Origin: Acidimicrobiaceae bacterium
GTDB taxonomy: Bacteria; Actinomycetota; Acidimicrobiia; Acidimicrobiales; Ilumatobacteraceae
DNA: 60,191 nt
Assembly: GCA_024641005.1 (NCBI GenBank)
Contig: JAHEDX010000014.1
Span: 3,964 to 64,154, forward strand
Reading direction: 5' to 3'
Positions 8,059-16,607 of the stretch are shown here, piece by piece. Numbering within the stretch: position 1 is the stretch's first letter; the number at the start of each line of letters is the position of its first letter. Position numbers and translations under genes: made by a program. The notes under the pieces were generated by a model that worked only from the letters and a program-made list of their open reading frames with translations, had not been told where the DNA came from and did not search any database.

Positions 8059-8757
8059 TCACCCGGTCGGGATCGGCGGGCTGTCGCACTGGATGTAGTC
8101 GGCGACATTCTGCGCATGTTGCGCGTACACCGATGCCTCGTCGCCGTACAGGGGATCCCCGACTCTCGAGGCCCACAGATCGCGTTGCTCGATGACGCCC
8201 TCGCAGCCGGACTCGATCGCGATGTCGACGGTCTGCTGAACGACCGCGGGGACGAGGCCGTCGAACTGGACCGTCGCGCTCGGCCGGATCTCGACTTTCC
8301 GCCCGTCGAGGGTGTCTCCCACGAAGACGAGTTCGGGCAATGTCGTCGGGGGCAGGGTCGACGCAGGAGCGACCACCGTTGCACACGTCGGAGAGGTCCG
8401 GACCAGTTCGTCGTCGACGCGGGCGCATCTCAGGGACACGAACGTGGCCGCGTCGTAACCGATGATGCCCGGATAGCGCGCCAGCTCACCGGTGAAGGCC
8501 TCGTACGACCGGCAGGCGACCAGTGCATTGTCGAGCAGCCCGACCTGTTCGTCGACCTCGCTCGCCACCGCAGCATCCGCCATCGTGGCGGCGCAACCGG
8601 TCGGAGCGGACTCTTCGTCCGAGTTCGGCGCCGTGCAGGCGCCCAGAACCATCAGGGCTGACGCAGCGACAGCGAACAACCGACCGGTGCCTGATGCGTG
8701 GGCGCGGCGTCGGGGGGAGGGGGATGAGCAGAGCACGCGAGGGCCATGTTGGCGCAC
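8059..8757 (-). CDS. Putative secreted lipoprotein
   Basis: A 232-aa protein whose signal peptide has a basic region (RRRAH), a hydrophobic core (LFAVAASALM) and the lipobox VLGAC, so Cys41 would be lipidated and the mature protein anchored outside the membrane. The mature part has six further cysteines (in TGCAAT, VACRSY, SLRCAR, SPTCAT, SGCEGV and IQCD), enough for three disulfides. No known domain was recognised. The start is uncertain: GTG at 8757 is the longest choice and GTG at 8736 gives a more usual signal-peptide length. It is convergent with the small membrane protein at 7771. Confidence 0.65.
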   Translation of the reverse strand: MRQHGPRVLCSSPSPRRRAHASGTGRLFAVAASALMVLGACTAPNSDEESAPTGCAATMADAAVASEVDEQVGLLDNALVACRSYEAFTGELARYPGIIGYDAATFVSLRCARVDDELVRTSPTCATVVAPASTLPPTTLPELVFVGDTLDGRKVEIRPSATVQFDGLVPAVVQQTVDIAIESGCEGVIEQRDLWASRVGDPLYGDEASVYAQHAQNVADYIQCDSPPIPTG

Positions 8758-8842
8758 TGGGAGACGGGATGCCAGTCCCCCCCGGCCGGAAACCGGCGAT
8801 CCGGGTGGGCGACGGGCGCCTCCCGCTATCCTCGGGGGCGCT

Positions 8843-8914
8843 GGCGACGTGGCCGAGTGGCTAAGGCAACGGCCTGCAAAGCCGTCAACGCGGGTTCGAT
8901 TCCCGCCGTCGCCT
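8843..8914 (+). tRNA. tRNA-Cys (anticodon GCA)
   Basis: A complete cloverleaf: acceptor stem GGCGACG/CGTCGCC, D arm, anticodon stem ACGGC/GCCGT with loop CTGCAAA and anticodon GCA at 8876-8878, a short variable region, and T arm GCGGG-TTCGATT-CCCGC. The discriminator is T8914 (U73, as in tRNA-Cys) and the 3' CCA is encoded at 8915-8917. A -10-like TATCCT lies at 8827-8832, ten bases upstream. No other tRNA gene is adjacent. Confidence 0.95.
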
Positions 8915-8923
8915 CCAGCGTGG

Positions 8924-8954
8924 AAGGGCCCTCGATCCGTGATCGAGGGCCCTT
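8924..8954. terminator. Strong hairpin between tRNA-Cys and the GGDEF/EAL gene
   Basis: A perfect 13-bp stem (left arm 8924-8936, right arm 8942-8954, core GGGCCCTCGAT) closes a 5-nt loop. It starts 7 nt after the encoded CCA and lies between two convergent genes, so it probably ends transcription in both directions. There is no T-tract, which is common in high-GC actinobacteria. Confidence 0.7.
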
Positions 8955-8972
8955 GCCGCGTCTGGAGGTGGA

Positions 8973-11471
8973 TCAGAGCAACGGCTGGCCGAGCGGTCGG
9001 CTGCCCATGCTGCCGATCGGTCGGCCGATCGAGTGCTGCATCTGTCGGGACGCCCGACTCTCTGCCATCTGCGATGCCGGCTCGACATCCGAGGACATCG
9101 ATCCGGCAGATTTCGACACCGGGGACTGCGTGTCGTCCGTGGGGCCGAACAGCGACAGCGATTGGAGCTCGTCGAGCGCGGTCATGGTTGATCTCATGGC
9201 ATCCGCCGGCACCGGGTGGCTGATGAGGTATCCCTGCGCCTTGTCGCAGCCCAGCTCACGCAGGCTCTGCAACTGTTGCACCGTCTCGACCCCCTCGGCG
9301 ACGAGATCGAGCCCCATGGATTGGGCCATCGCGATGATCGTGCGGACGAGCGACCGATCGTTGCTGTGCTCGGCGATGCCACGCACGAACGCCCGATCGA
9401 TCTTGATCCGCTGGATCGGAAACTTCTGGAGCAGCGACAACGACGAGAACCCGGTACCGAAGTCGTCGAGCGCCAGCCGCACTCCCATGGCTCGGATCTG
9501 GCGCAGCGTTCCCTGCGCGAGTTCGGGCTCTTCGAGCATCATCGATTCCGTCATCTCGATCCACAACAGGTGTGGGGAGACTCCTGAACGATCGAGCGCT
9601 TCGCGCACGATCTCGGCGAAGTTCGCATCGGCGATCTGACGCGGCGAGACATTGACCGACATCGTCGTGGTGGGCGCTACGACCCCACTGTCGATCCAGC
9701 CGCGCAGCTCGCGCAACGCGTCGTGGAGTGCCCAGGCTCCGAGTTCGCAGATGATCCCGGTCTCCTCTGCGACGGGGATGAAGTCGGCCGGTGAGACGAG
9801 CTTGCCGTCAGACCGTTGCCATCGCATCAGGGCTTCGAAACCGCTGACCCGCCCGGTGACGATGTCGACGATCGGCTGATGATAGAGACGCATCTCCTGT
9901 CTGCCGATCGCGCCGTGGAGCGCATGCTCGACGTCCATGCGTCGAGCGAGGTGCGCCTGCATCGAGTCATCGAAGACGGCCACCCGGTTCCGTCCGTCCG
10001 CCTTGGCGCGATGGGTGGCGATGTCAGCGCGCCGCATCAACTCTTCGGCCGTGAGGGTGCGGTTCCTCGGCGTGACGGCAACGCCGAGACTCGCGGTTAC
10101 GAACACGGTCGAGTCGGCCACGGTGATCGGTGGAGCGAGTGCCTCGCGGATCATCTCGACCCGCATCATCGCCTCGGAAGTGGACGTCGTGGTCCCGTCG
10201 ACGATGACGAAGTCGTCGCCACCCGATCTCGCCACCGTTCCACCGAACGAGGCTGTCGTGACCCGCAGGCGTTCGGCCACCGCAGCGAGCACCTGGTTGG
10301 CATCGAAGTGCCCGAGGCTGTCGTTGATGTTCTTGAACCGATCGAGATTCAACTGGATGATCGTCGGGTGCTGCTCGGAACGCCAGGTCGCCTCGAGCAA
10401 GTCGGCGACACGCTCGACGAACGGGGTGCGCGTCGGCAGGCCCGTCAGGTCGTCACGGTTCACCTGCTGCAACAACGACTGTTGCGCGAGGGCGTGGTCC
10501 TGCATGGCGATCGAGAGGCGGATGACCACGGCAATCACGAGTTCGAGCGTGCCGATCGCTCGCAGAGCTGCATCGACCGAGGAGGTCGGTGCGATCACGG
10601 CGATCGAGGCGATCGGGGCGATCAGTCCGGCCGTCATGACCGTGAGCCGAGCCTTCGAGTCGTGACCGACGTCAGCGCGGTCCATGTGGGTCCGCAGCGA
10701 GTCCGGCGCATCGCGATGGGTGAGGCCGGCGCACATCAGCAGGAACGCCGCTGCGTAGATGGCCACCGAGAGGTCGCGCGCGCCCGAAGGGACGGTCTCG
10801 ACCAGGAGGAGGCAGTTGAGCAATGTCGCGAGGAGGTTGGCGATCGCAGCGGCGACCACGAACTGCATCGTTCGGTTGCGGGTCAGCCCCGAGTACATCA
10901 GGTCGATCGTGAACGTGAGAATGAGGGCGCTGATCGGCAGATAGGCGCTCGCAGCGAACGCGAGCCCCGCGGGGACATCCCGCTCGCTGACCAGTGGATT
11001 GACGACGATCAGCCACGTCACCAGGGACGTGCCAATGGTGATGGCGAGTACGTCGATGGCGTCGCGTCGGCCCATCCTCCCCAGCCGCCGACGCACCGCG
11101 ATCGCGAGAATCGTGCACAGGGCGAAGCCAACAGCGATGTCCAGCAGGACAGGGACCCATCTCAGGCTCGCTGACGCGGATGCCTGCTCGGCGGTCGACA
11201 AGGTCGCCAATCGGGCGGACGCGGCCGCCATCGCCAGCACGAATGGAACCGGCAGGCGAATCGTCCGCCAGCTGATCAGGGCCGTCGCGACGCCTGCGCC
11301 GAGCACTGCGATCCGCCACCAGTCTCCAGGGAGTTGTCCCGTCGCGGCCGCAGTGGTCGACAACGCGACTGCGAGCGCGACGAACACCCACGGTGTCGCA
11401 GGTGTCAGTCGCTTCATCGCGCTCCAATCGATGGGAGGCCGCACAACGGCGTTCGGCTCTCGGGTGTTCAT
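8973..11471 (-). CDS. Membrane-bound GGDEF-EAL domain protein (cyclic-di-GMP turnover)
   Basis: An 832-aa protein. Roughly residues 25-330 form a membrane region with several hydrophobic segments. A GGDEF domain follows (about 345-500), then an EAL domain (about 515-765) and a polar Ser-rich tail. The diguanylate cyclase signature reads SGGDDF instead of GG(D/E)EF and no RxxD inhibitory site precedes it, so synthase activity is doubtful. The EAL domain looks complete: EAL in GFEALMRW, NVSPRQ, the Glu of IEMTES, DDFGTG, KIDRAF and AEGVET. The protein is therefore most likely a c-di-GMP phosphodiesterase with a degenerate, possibly GTP-sensing, GGDEF domain. It stands alone and is divergent from phoH with a 164-bp gap; I see no clear promoter there. 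Confidence 0.92.
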   Translation of the reverse strand: MNTREPNAVVRPPIDWSAMKRLTPATPWVFVALAVALSTTAAATGQLPGDWWRIAVLGAGVATALISWRTIRLPVPFVLAMAAASARLATLSTAEQASASASLRWVPVLLDIAVGFALCTILAIAVRRRLGRMGRRDAIDVLAITIGTSLVTWLIVVNPLVSERDVPAGLAFAASAYLPISALILTFTIDLMYSGLTRNRTMQFVVAAAIANLLATLLNCLLLVETVPSGARDLSVAIYAAAFLLMCAGLTHRDAPDSLRTHMDRADVGHDSKARLTVMTAGLIAPIASIAVIAPTSSVDAALRAIGTLELVIAVVIRLSIAMQDHALAQQSLLQQVNRDDLTGLPTRTPFVERVADLLEATWRSEQHPTIIQLNLDRFKNINDSLGHFDANQVLAAVAERLRVTTASFGGTVARSGGDDFVIVDGTTTSTSEAMMRVEMIREALAPPITVADSTVFVTASLGVAVTPRNRTLTAEELMRRADIATHRAKADGRNRVAVFDDSMQAHLARRMDVEHALHGAIGRQEMRLYHQPIVDIVTGRVSGFEALMRWQRSDGKLVSPADFIPVAEETGIICELGAWALHDALRELRGWIDSGVVAPTTTMSVNVSPRQIADANFAEIVREALDRSGVSPHLLWIEMTESMMLEEPELAQGTLRQIRAMGVRLALDDFGTGFSSLSLLQKFPIQRIKIDRAFVRGIAEHSNDRSLVRTIIAMAQSMGLDLVAEGVETVQQLQSLRELGCDKAQGYLISHPVPADAMRSTMTALDELQSLSLFGPTDDTQSPVSKSAGSMSSDVEPASQMAESRASRQMQHSIGRPIGSMGSRPLGQPLL

Positions 11472-11635
11472 GGCGTTCGATCCTCGTCAACCGTGTATCG
11501 GCCCGAACGTCAAGGTTCCGTAGGAAATTCTGTCTCCGGGTGGTGAGCGCCGTGCTGACGCTGGGAATCAGATACCTGGACACGCCGTAGAGGCGCTACC
11601 GTGTTGGCAATGGCCGACTGCGTCCGCATACCCGC

Positions 11636-12646
11636 ATGACCAGTACCGACACGTTCACCACCGTCGTCGTGCCCGGCCCGCACTTGATGTCTGCTCTTCT
11701 CGGGCCGCGCGACCAGCACCTCCGGCAGATCGAGCAACAGTTCCCCGACACCGACGTCGCCGTCCGAGGCAACGAGATCTCCGTGCGAGGGGCGGACACG
11801 GTCCAGGTCGGTCGCCTGTTCGAAGAGCTGGTCGGTCTGCTCGAACACGGCCACGAACTCGACCAGCGCACGATCGACCGGTCGATCGGAATGGTCCGAT
11901 CCGACGAGAAACCCACCGAGGTGCTCACCCATCAGGTGCTCCGCGGGGCCAAGGGTCGCAATGTCCGTCCGAAAACCGCAGGACAGAAACGCTATGTCGA
12001 CGCGATCCGCAACAACATCATCACCTTCGGGATCGGCCCGGCCGGAACGGGAAAGTCGTGGCTGGCCGTAGCGATGGCCGTCCAGGCGCTGCAGGCCAAG
12101 CAGGTACAACGCATCATCCTCACCCGCCCCGCGGTCGAGGCCGGCGAGCGCCTCGGGTTCCTCCCGGGCGACATGATGGCCAAGATCGACCCGTACCTAC
12201 GCCCGCTCTACGACGCGCTCTACGACATGGTCGACCCGGAGGGCGCAGCGAAACTGATCGAACGTGGCACCGTCGAAGTGGCACCGCTCGCATTCATGCG
12301 AGGTCGCACGCTGAACAACAGCTTCATCATCCTCGACGAAGCGCAGAACACCACGCCAGAGCAGATGAAGATGTTCCTGACCCGAATCGGCTTCGGATCT
12401 CGGGTCGTCGTGACCGGCGATGCCACGCAGGTCGACGTCGCCGACGGTCGGTCGGGGGTCAAGGGCCTCGAACGAGTCCTGGCCGGCGTGGATCAACTCG
12501 AGTTCGTCCATCTCACGTCGGCTGACGTCGTACGCCACCAGATCGTGGCCGACATCGTCGAGGCCTATGAGCGTGACGCCGAGGCGACCGCGGTCGCCAA
12601 CAGCCGACGATCCGAACGGAAACGGGGGGTGTCGGCCGATGGCTGA
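11636..12646 (+). CDS. phoH: PhoH family ATPase
   Basis: A 336-aa PhoH-like protein, a cytoplasmic P-loop ATPase linked to RNA metabolism. It has a KH-like N-terminal part (about 1-110) and an ATPase domain with Walker A GPAGTGKS at 134-141 and Walker B FIILDEAQN. TRPAVEAGERLGFLPGD is the characteristic PhoH stretch. It starts the common phoH-ybeY-CNNM arrangement and overlaps ybeY by 8 nt, suggesting translational coupling. TACCGT at 11597-11602 is a possible -10 box, giving a leader of about 25 nt; no strong Shine-Dalgarno is visible. Confidence 0.95.
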   Translation: MTSTDTFTTVVVPGPHLMSALLGPRDQHLRQIEQQFPDTDVAVRGNEISVRGADTVQVGRLFEELVGLLEHGHELDQRTIDRSIGMVRSDEKPTEVLTHQVLRGAKGRNVRPKTAGQKRYVDAIRNNIITFGIGPAGTGKSWLAVAMAVQALQAKQVQRIILTRPAVEAGERLGFLPGDMMAKIDPYLRPLYDALYDMVDPEGAAKLIERGTVEVAPLAFMRGRTLNNSFIILDEAQNTTPEQMKMFLTRIGFGSRVVVTGDATQVDVADGRSGVKGLERVLAGVDQLEFVHLTSADVVRHQIVADIVEAYERDAEATAVANSRRSERKRGVSADG

Positions 12647-13175
12647 CCCTGGCAGTCCCGCCGGCGTCGAAACGCCTGCCGAGGTCAACGTCGTCGTGAG
12701 CGACGAGCAGACCGAGGTCGACATCGACGCCGACCGATGGGCTCGGCTCGCCGCTGACGCGCTCGCCGCCGAGGGTCGGCGGGGAGAGCTCACATTGACG
12801 TTCGTCGAACGATCCGAGATCGCGGCGCTCAACGCGGAACACATGGGAGAGGTCGGCCCGACCGACGTGTTGTCGTTTCCCCTCGATGCCTTCGACGACG
12901 CCTCCGATCTCGGCGCGCAGGTTGGTCCGGTGTTGCTCGGCGACATCGTGATCTGCCCGGCGGTGGCCGCCGAAGCTGCCCCTGCTCACGCCGGCTCGCT
13001 CGACGACGAGTTGGCATTGCTGACCGTCCACGGTGTGTTGCACGTGCTGGGACACGATCATCACGAGCCGCAAGAGACGGCCCGGATGCGCGGCCGCGAA
13101 CTCGAGTTGCTGATCGACCACCATTGGCACGGGCCGGTTCCCGCAGGTTTCGTTCATCAGCAGGGGCCGGCATGA
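12639..13175 (+). CDS. ybeY: Endoribonuclease YbeY (16S rRNA 3'-end maturation)
   Basis: A 178-aa metal-dependent RNase for 16S rRNA processing and ribosome quality control. The zinc-binding signature HGVLHVLGHDH (HGxLHLxGyDH type) is intact, and the preceding ALNAEHMGEVGPTDVLSFP is also family-specific. The ATG at 12639 overlaps the end of phoH by 8 nt and was chosen because the open frame upstream lies inside phoH. The stop overlaps the next start (ATGA). An N-terminal extension of about 20 residues precedes the usual YbeY start; a later start is possible but none is obvious. Confidence 0.95.
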   Translation: MADPGSPAGVETPAEVNVVVSDEQTEVDIDADRWARLAADALAAEGRRGELTLTFVERSEIAALNAEHMGEVGPTDVLSFPLDAFDDASDLGAQVGPVLLGDIVICPAVAAEAAPAHAGSLDDELALLTVHGVLHVLGHDHHEPQETARMRGRELELLIDHHWHGPVPAGFVHQQGPA

Positions 13176-14497
13176 GCCCAGTGATCGCAGCATCCCTCAC
13201 CGGCACCGATGTGCTGATGCTGATCGTGATCTTCGTGTTGCTGTTGGTGCTGATCTTCCTCGCCGTCGCCGAAATGGGCCTGTCGAAGATGACCAAGCCG
13301 AAGGCTGTGGCGCTTGCCGACGAGGGTCGCCGGTCCGGCCCGGCGTTGTTGAAACTCGTCGAACAGCCCGAGCGGTGGGTCAACCCGTTGCTGCTCACGG
13401 TCAACATCTGCCAGACCGTGCAAGCGACGTTGACCGGCATCGTGGCCGGCCGCTTGTTCGGCGCCTGGGGTGTCGCGATCGGAGTGACGCTCAACGTGAT
13501 CGTGTTCTTCGTCATGGCCGAGGCGGTGCCGAAGACGTACGCGATCATCCATTCCGAGCGGGCGGCGCAGCTCACCGCTCGCCCGGTCAACGCGCTGGTC
13601 TCGTTCCCGATCCTGCGACTCGTGTCACGCAGCTTGATCGGCCTGACCAATGTGATCGTGCGCGGCAAGGGCCTCAAACAGGGCCCCTTCGTGAGCGAGC
13701 AGGAGTTTCTCGGCATCGTCGAGGCGGCCGCGCACGACGAAGTGATCGAGCACGAAGAGCGCGAACTGATCGAGAGCATCATCGAGTTCGGTGACACCAT
13801 CGCGCGTGAGATCATGATGCCTCGGCCCGACATGGTGATCATTCCCAACGAGGCAACGGTCACGAGCGCGCTCGACCTCGCGATCGCGAACGGATACAGC
13901 CGACTGCCGGTGTTCGGCCCGGCTGACAACGACGTGCTGGGTCTCGCCTATACGAAAGACCTGATTCGCGCCGAACGCGAAGGCCGCGGCGACCTGTCGG
14001 TGCTCGATCTGGTGCGCCCGGTTCGGTTCATTCCCGAGAACAAGCCGGTCAGTCGCCTGATGCGCGAGATGCAAGCAGGCAAGTTCCATCTCGCCATCGT
14101 CGCCGACGAATACGGCGACGTCGCCGGTCTGATCACGCTCGAGGACTGCCTCGAGGAGCTGGTGGGCGAGATCGTCGACGAGTACGACACCGAGGAACAC
14201 GCCGTCGAACAGCTGCCCAATGGTGACTATCTCGTCGACGGCGGCATGTCGATCGACGAGTTGAACGAACTGATCGAAGCCAAGCTCCCCAACGATGACT
14301 GGGACACGCTGGGCGGCCTCGTGTTCAGCACGCTCGAGCACGTTCCCTCGCCCGGCGAGGAACTCGAGCTCGACGACTGGCATTTCACGGCGGAGGAGGT
14401 CGAAGGGCGGCGTGTGCGCCTGGTCCGGGTCCGCCGTCTACCGCAGGCCGACGATGACGGCGACGGCGACGGCGAGTCCGCTCACAGCGCCGACTGA
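13172..14497 (+). CDS. CNNM/HlyC-CorC family membrane protein with CBS domains
   Basis: A 441-aa hemolysin C/CorC (CNNM) protein, a family linked to Mg2+ efflux. The N-terminal DUF21 region has about four membrane segments (residues 1-150). Two CBS motifs follow (about 215-335: the first contains IAREIMMPRPDMVIIPNEA, the second LDLVRPVRFIPENKPV) and then a CorC_HlyC transporter-associated domain with the acidic stretch VDEYDTEEHAVEQ. The ATG at 13172 overlaps the ybeY stop as ATGA and was preferred to a GTG at 13124 inside ybeY. In many actinobacteria it is the third gene of the phoH-ybeY unit. Confidence 0.93.
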   Translation: MSPVIAASLTGTDVLMLIVIFVLLLVLIFLAVAEMGLSKMTKPKAVALADEGRRSGPALLKLVEQPERWVNPLLLTVNICQTVQATLTGIVAGRLFGAWGVAIGVTLNVIVFFVMAEAVPKTYAIIHSERAAQLTARPVNALVSFPILRLVSRSLIGLTNVIVRGKGLKQGPFVSEQEFLGIVEAAAHDEVIEHEERELIESIIEFGDTIAREIMMPRPDMVIIPNEATVTSALDLAIANGYSRLPVFGPADNDVLGLAYTKDLIRAEREGRGDLSVLDLVRPVRFIPENKPVSRLMREMQAGKFHLAIVADEYGDVAGLITLEDCLEELVGEIVDEYDTEEHAVEQLPNGDYLVDGGMSIDELNELIEAKLPNDDWDTLGGLVFSTLEHVPSPGEELELDDWHFTAEEVEGRRVRLVRVRRLPQADDDGDGDGESAHSAD

Positions 14498-14531
14498 CCA
14501 CCACTCCACGGCACCGGCTACCTTGCCGGGC

Positions 14532-15278
14532 ATGCAGATTTCGTTGGAAGGCAAGGTCGCGCTCGTCACGGGCGGTTCGAAAGGGATCGGGAAGGCGATC
14601 GCGAAGGGCATGGCCGATGCCGGCGCCAAGGTGATGTTGTCATCGCGCAAGCTCGATCAGCTCGAAGCCGCTGCCCAGGAGATCGGCGGAGAGACGGCCG
14701 TATTCGCGGCGAACGCCGGTGACATCGATTCGGCGCACGCCTGCGTGGCCGCCACGATCGAGCAATTCGGCGGTCTCGACATCCTCGTCAACAATGCCGC
14801 CACCAACCCGTACTACGGGGCGACGTTGGGCGTCGATCCCGGCCAGTTCGACAAGACGTTCCAGGTCAATCTCAAAGGGCCGTTGTACTGGTCGCAGGCG
14901 GCCTATCAGCAGGCAATGGCAGCCAAGCCGGGCGTGATCGTCAACATCGCATCCGTCGGCGGCATGCGAACCGAGTTCGGTCTCGGTGTCTACAACCTCA
15001 CCAAGGCTGCCCTGATCCACCTCACCCGGCAGCTCGCCCACGAGCTCGGTCCCAACCGTGTGGTCGGTATCGCCCCTGGCCTCGTCGACACCGATTTCGC
15101 TGCGGTGTTGGTGGAGAACTTCGGCGAGTCGCTCGCCAACGCCATGCCCCTCAAGCGGTTGGGGCAACCGGAGGACATCGCGAATCTTGCAGTGTTCCTG
15201 GCCTCCGACAAGGCCTCGTGGATCACCGGTGACACCTTCGTGATCGACGGTGGTGCCGGGGTCCGGGGAGGCAACTGA
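14532..15278 (+). CDS. Short-chain dehydrogenase/reductase (FabG-like)
   Basis: A 248-aa classical SDR oxidoreductase. It has the cofactor motif TGGSKGIG near residue 15, NNAA, the catalytic Ser in NIASVGG and YNLTK (YxxxK). The end DTFVIDGGAG is typical of the FabG-like subgroup. Cofactor preference (an Arg in SSRKLD after beta-2 hints at NADP(H)) and substrate are not certain. The ATG at 14532 follows TACCTT with a 7-nt gap and no Shine-Dalgarno, so the mRNA is probably leaderless and separate from the CNNM gene 34 bp upstream. It is convergent with the MFS gene. Confidence 0.9.
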   Translation: MQISLEGKVALVTGGSKGIGKAIAKGMADAGAKVMLSSRKLDQLEAAAQEIGGETAVFAANAGDIDSAHACVAATIEQFGGLDILVNNAATNPYYGATLGVDPGQFDKTFQVNLKGPLYWSQAAYQQAMAAKPGVIVNIASVGGMRTEFGLGVYNLTKAALIHLTRQLAHELGPNRVVGIAPGLVDTDFAAVLVENFGESLANAMPLKRLGQPEDIANLAVFLASDKASWITGDTFVIDGGAGVRGGN

Positions 15279-15302
15279 CACGCGTCGGTGCCGAGGCCGG
15301 GG

Positions 15303-16526
15303 TCAGAGGGACTCGTCCGCGAGGCCGGCAAGAACCGGTCGAGCGAAGATGATCGCGGCGGTCAGCGTGATCGCGCCGCCGACCAGATAGGGCATCCGAA
15401 GGTTCGTCCAATAGGCGACGAACCCGCCGGCAGCGACGCCGGCAGCGCTGGCAGCTGCGCCGAGCCAGCGGTAGGCACCATTGACGCGGCCGAACAGTTC
15501 ACCCGGGATGAGGCGTTGGCGAACGGTGACGGTCACCACGTTCCAGACGGTGATCGCTGCTCCCAACAAGAACCCTGCCACGGCGACGAGGGGGGCCGAC
15601 CGTGCCAAGCCGATCACGACCTGGGCAGTTCCGAACACGAGATACGGCACGATGACTGCGGGGCGTAACCCGATCGTGTCGATGACGCGGTAGGCGATCA
15701 GCCCGCCGGATGCGGCGCCCATCGCCGTGATTGCCAACAGCAGACCGAACTCGACATTGTTCAGCCCCAGCTCGTCGATCGCGTACTTGACGAAGATGCC
15801 CTGACCGAACATCAGCCCCAGGTTGGTGAGCACGAACATCGCCGCCAGCGTGCGAAGCAGCCGGTGGTCGCGCAGCCATCGAAGACCCGAGCTCAGTCGT
15901 TGGTCGAACGGCGAGGAGAGGTCGAACGGTGGCATTCGGGACGGACGGATACTCAGGATCAGCCCGGCGGCGAGAGCGAACGAGATGGCGTTCGACGAGA
16001 AGGGCAGGCCGGGGGAGACGTCGAACAAGAATGCCCCGATCGAGAGACCGGCGATGCTGCCGGCGACGATCTCGGCTGCTGACAGCAGGCCGTTGGCGCG
16101 TGCCAGGTGTACCGGTTCGACGATCATGGGCAGGAATGCCTGCGCAGAACTGTCGAACAACACCTCGCACGAGCCGACCACGACCAGCAATCCGAACAAT
16201 GTCCAGATCGACAGGTGACCGGTGACCGCCCCGATCGCGATCGCGACGAAGAGCACGGCGCGAACGAGGTTGGCGAGCATCATCAGGTGTTGACGGTCGA
16301 GGCGGTCGACGACCACCCCGATCGGCAGGGCGAGCAGCATCCAGGGGAGGAAGATCGCGAAGGTGGTCATCGAGATGAGCCGCTCGTCTGTCGTGATCGA
16401 CAGCGCGAGCAACGGCATCGCCACGAAGTTGATGCCATCCCCGAGATTGCTGATCACGCTCGCAAGCCATTGCCGCCAGTAGGCGGCGGGCAGGGAACCG
16501 GCGGGGGCGTCGACGACCTCGGTCAC
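15303..16526 (-). CDS. MFS transporter (EntS/DHA3-like)
   Basis: A 407-aa major facilitator with about 12 hydrophobic segments. The N-terminus WLASVISNLGDGINFVAMPL and the loop VVDRLDRQHLMMLANLVRA (motif A-like) are typical of the EntS/DHA3 drug or siderophore exporter group. The GTG at 16526 has GGGAAG upstream as a plausible Shine-Dalgarno. It is downstream of menE on the same strand with an 81-bp gap and convergent with the SDR gene. The substrate is unknown. Confidence 0.88.
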   Translation of the reverse strand: MTEVVDAPAGSLPAAYWRQWLASVISNLGDGINFVAMPLLALSITTDERLISMTTFAIFLPWMLLALPIGVVVDRLDRQHLMMLANLVRAVLFVAIAIGAVTGHLSIWTLFGLLVVVGSCEVLFDSSAQAFLPMIVEPVHLARANGLLSAAEIVAGSIAGLSIGAFLFDVSPGLPFSSNAISFALAAGLILSIRPSRMPPFDLSSPFDQRLSSGLRWLRDHRLLRTLAAMFVLTNLGLMFGQGIFVKYAIDELGLNNVEFGLLLAITAMGAASGGLIAYRVIDTIGLRPAVIVPYLVFGTAQVVIGLARSAPLVAVAGFLLGAAITVWNVVTVTVRQRLIPGELFGRVNGAYRWLGAAASAAGVAAGGFVAYWTNLRMPYLVGGAITLTAAIIFARPVLAGLADESL

Positions 16527-16607
16527 GGACTTCCCACTGCCCGTTCGTCAACTCGCAGGGAGTCGTGGAACCGTTCGCGACGCACTGGAGCGGGCACGGG
16601 CGGCAGG

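Noticed and set aside
8924..8954. Inverted repeat after tRNA-Cys as a phage attachment site
   Set aside because: No integrase or duplicated tRNA 3' end in the window; a terminator explains it.
9816..11174. A 452-codon plus-strand frame opposite the GGDEF/EAL gene
   Set aside because: The product is rich in Arg, Asp, Gly and His without hydrophobic core or domains, and the minus-strand gene is clearly coding.
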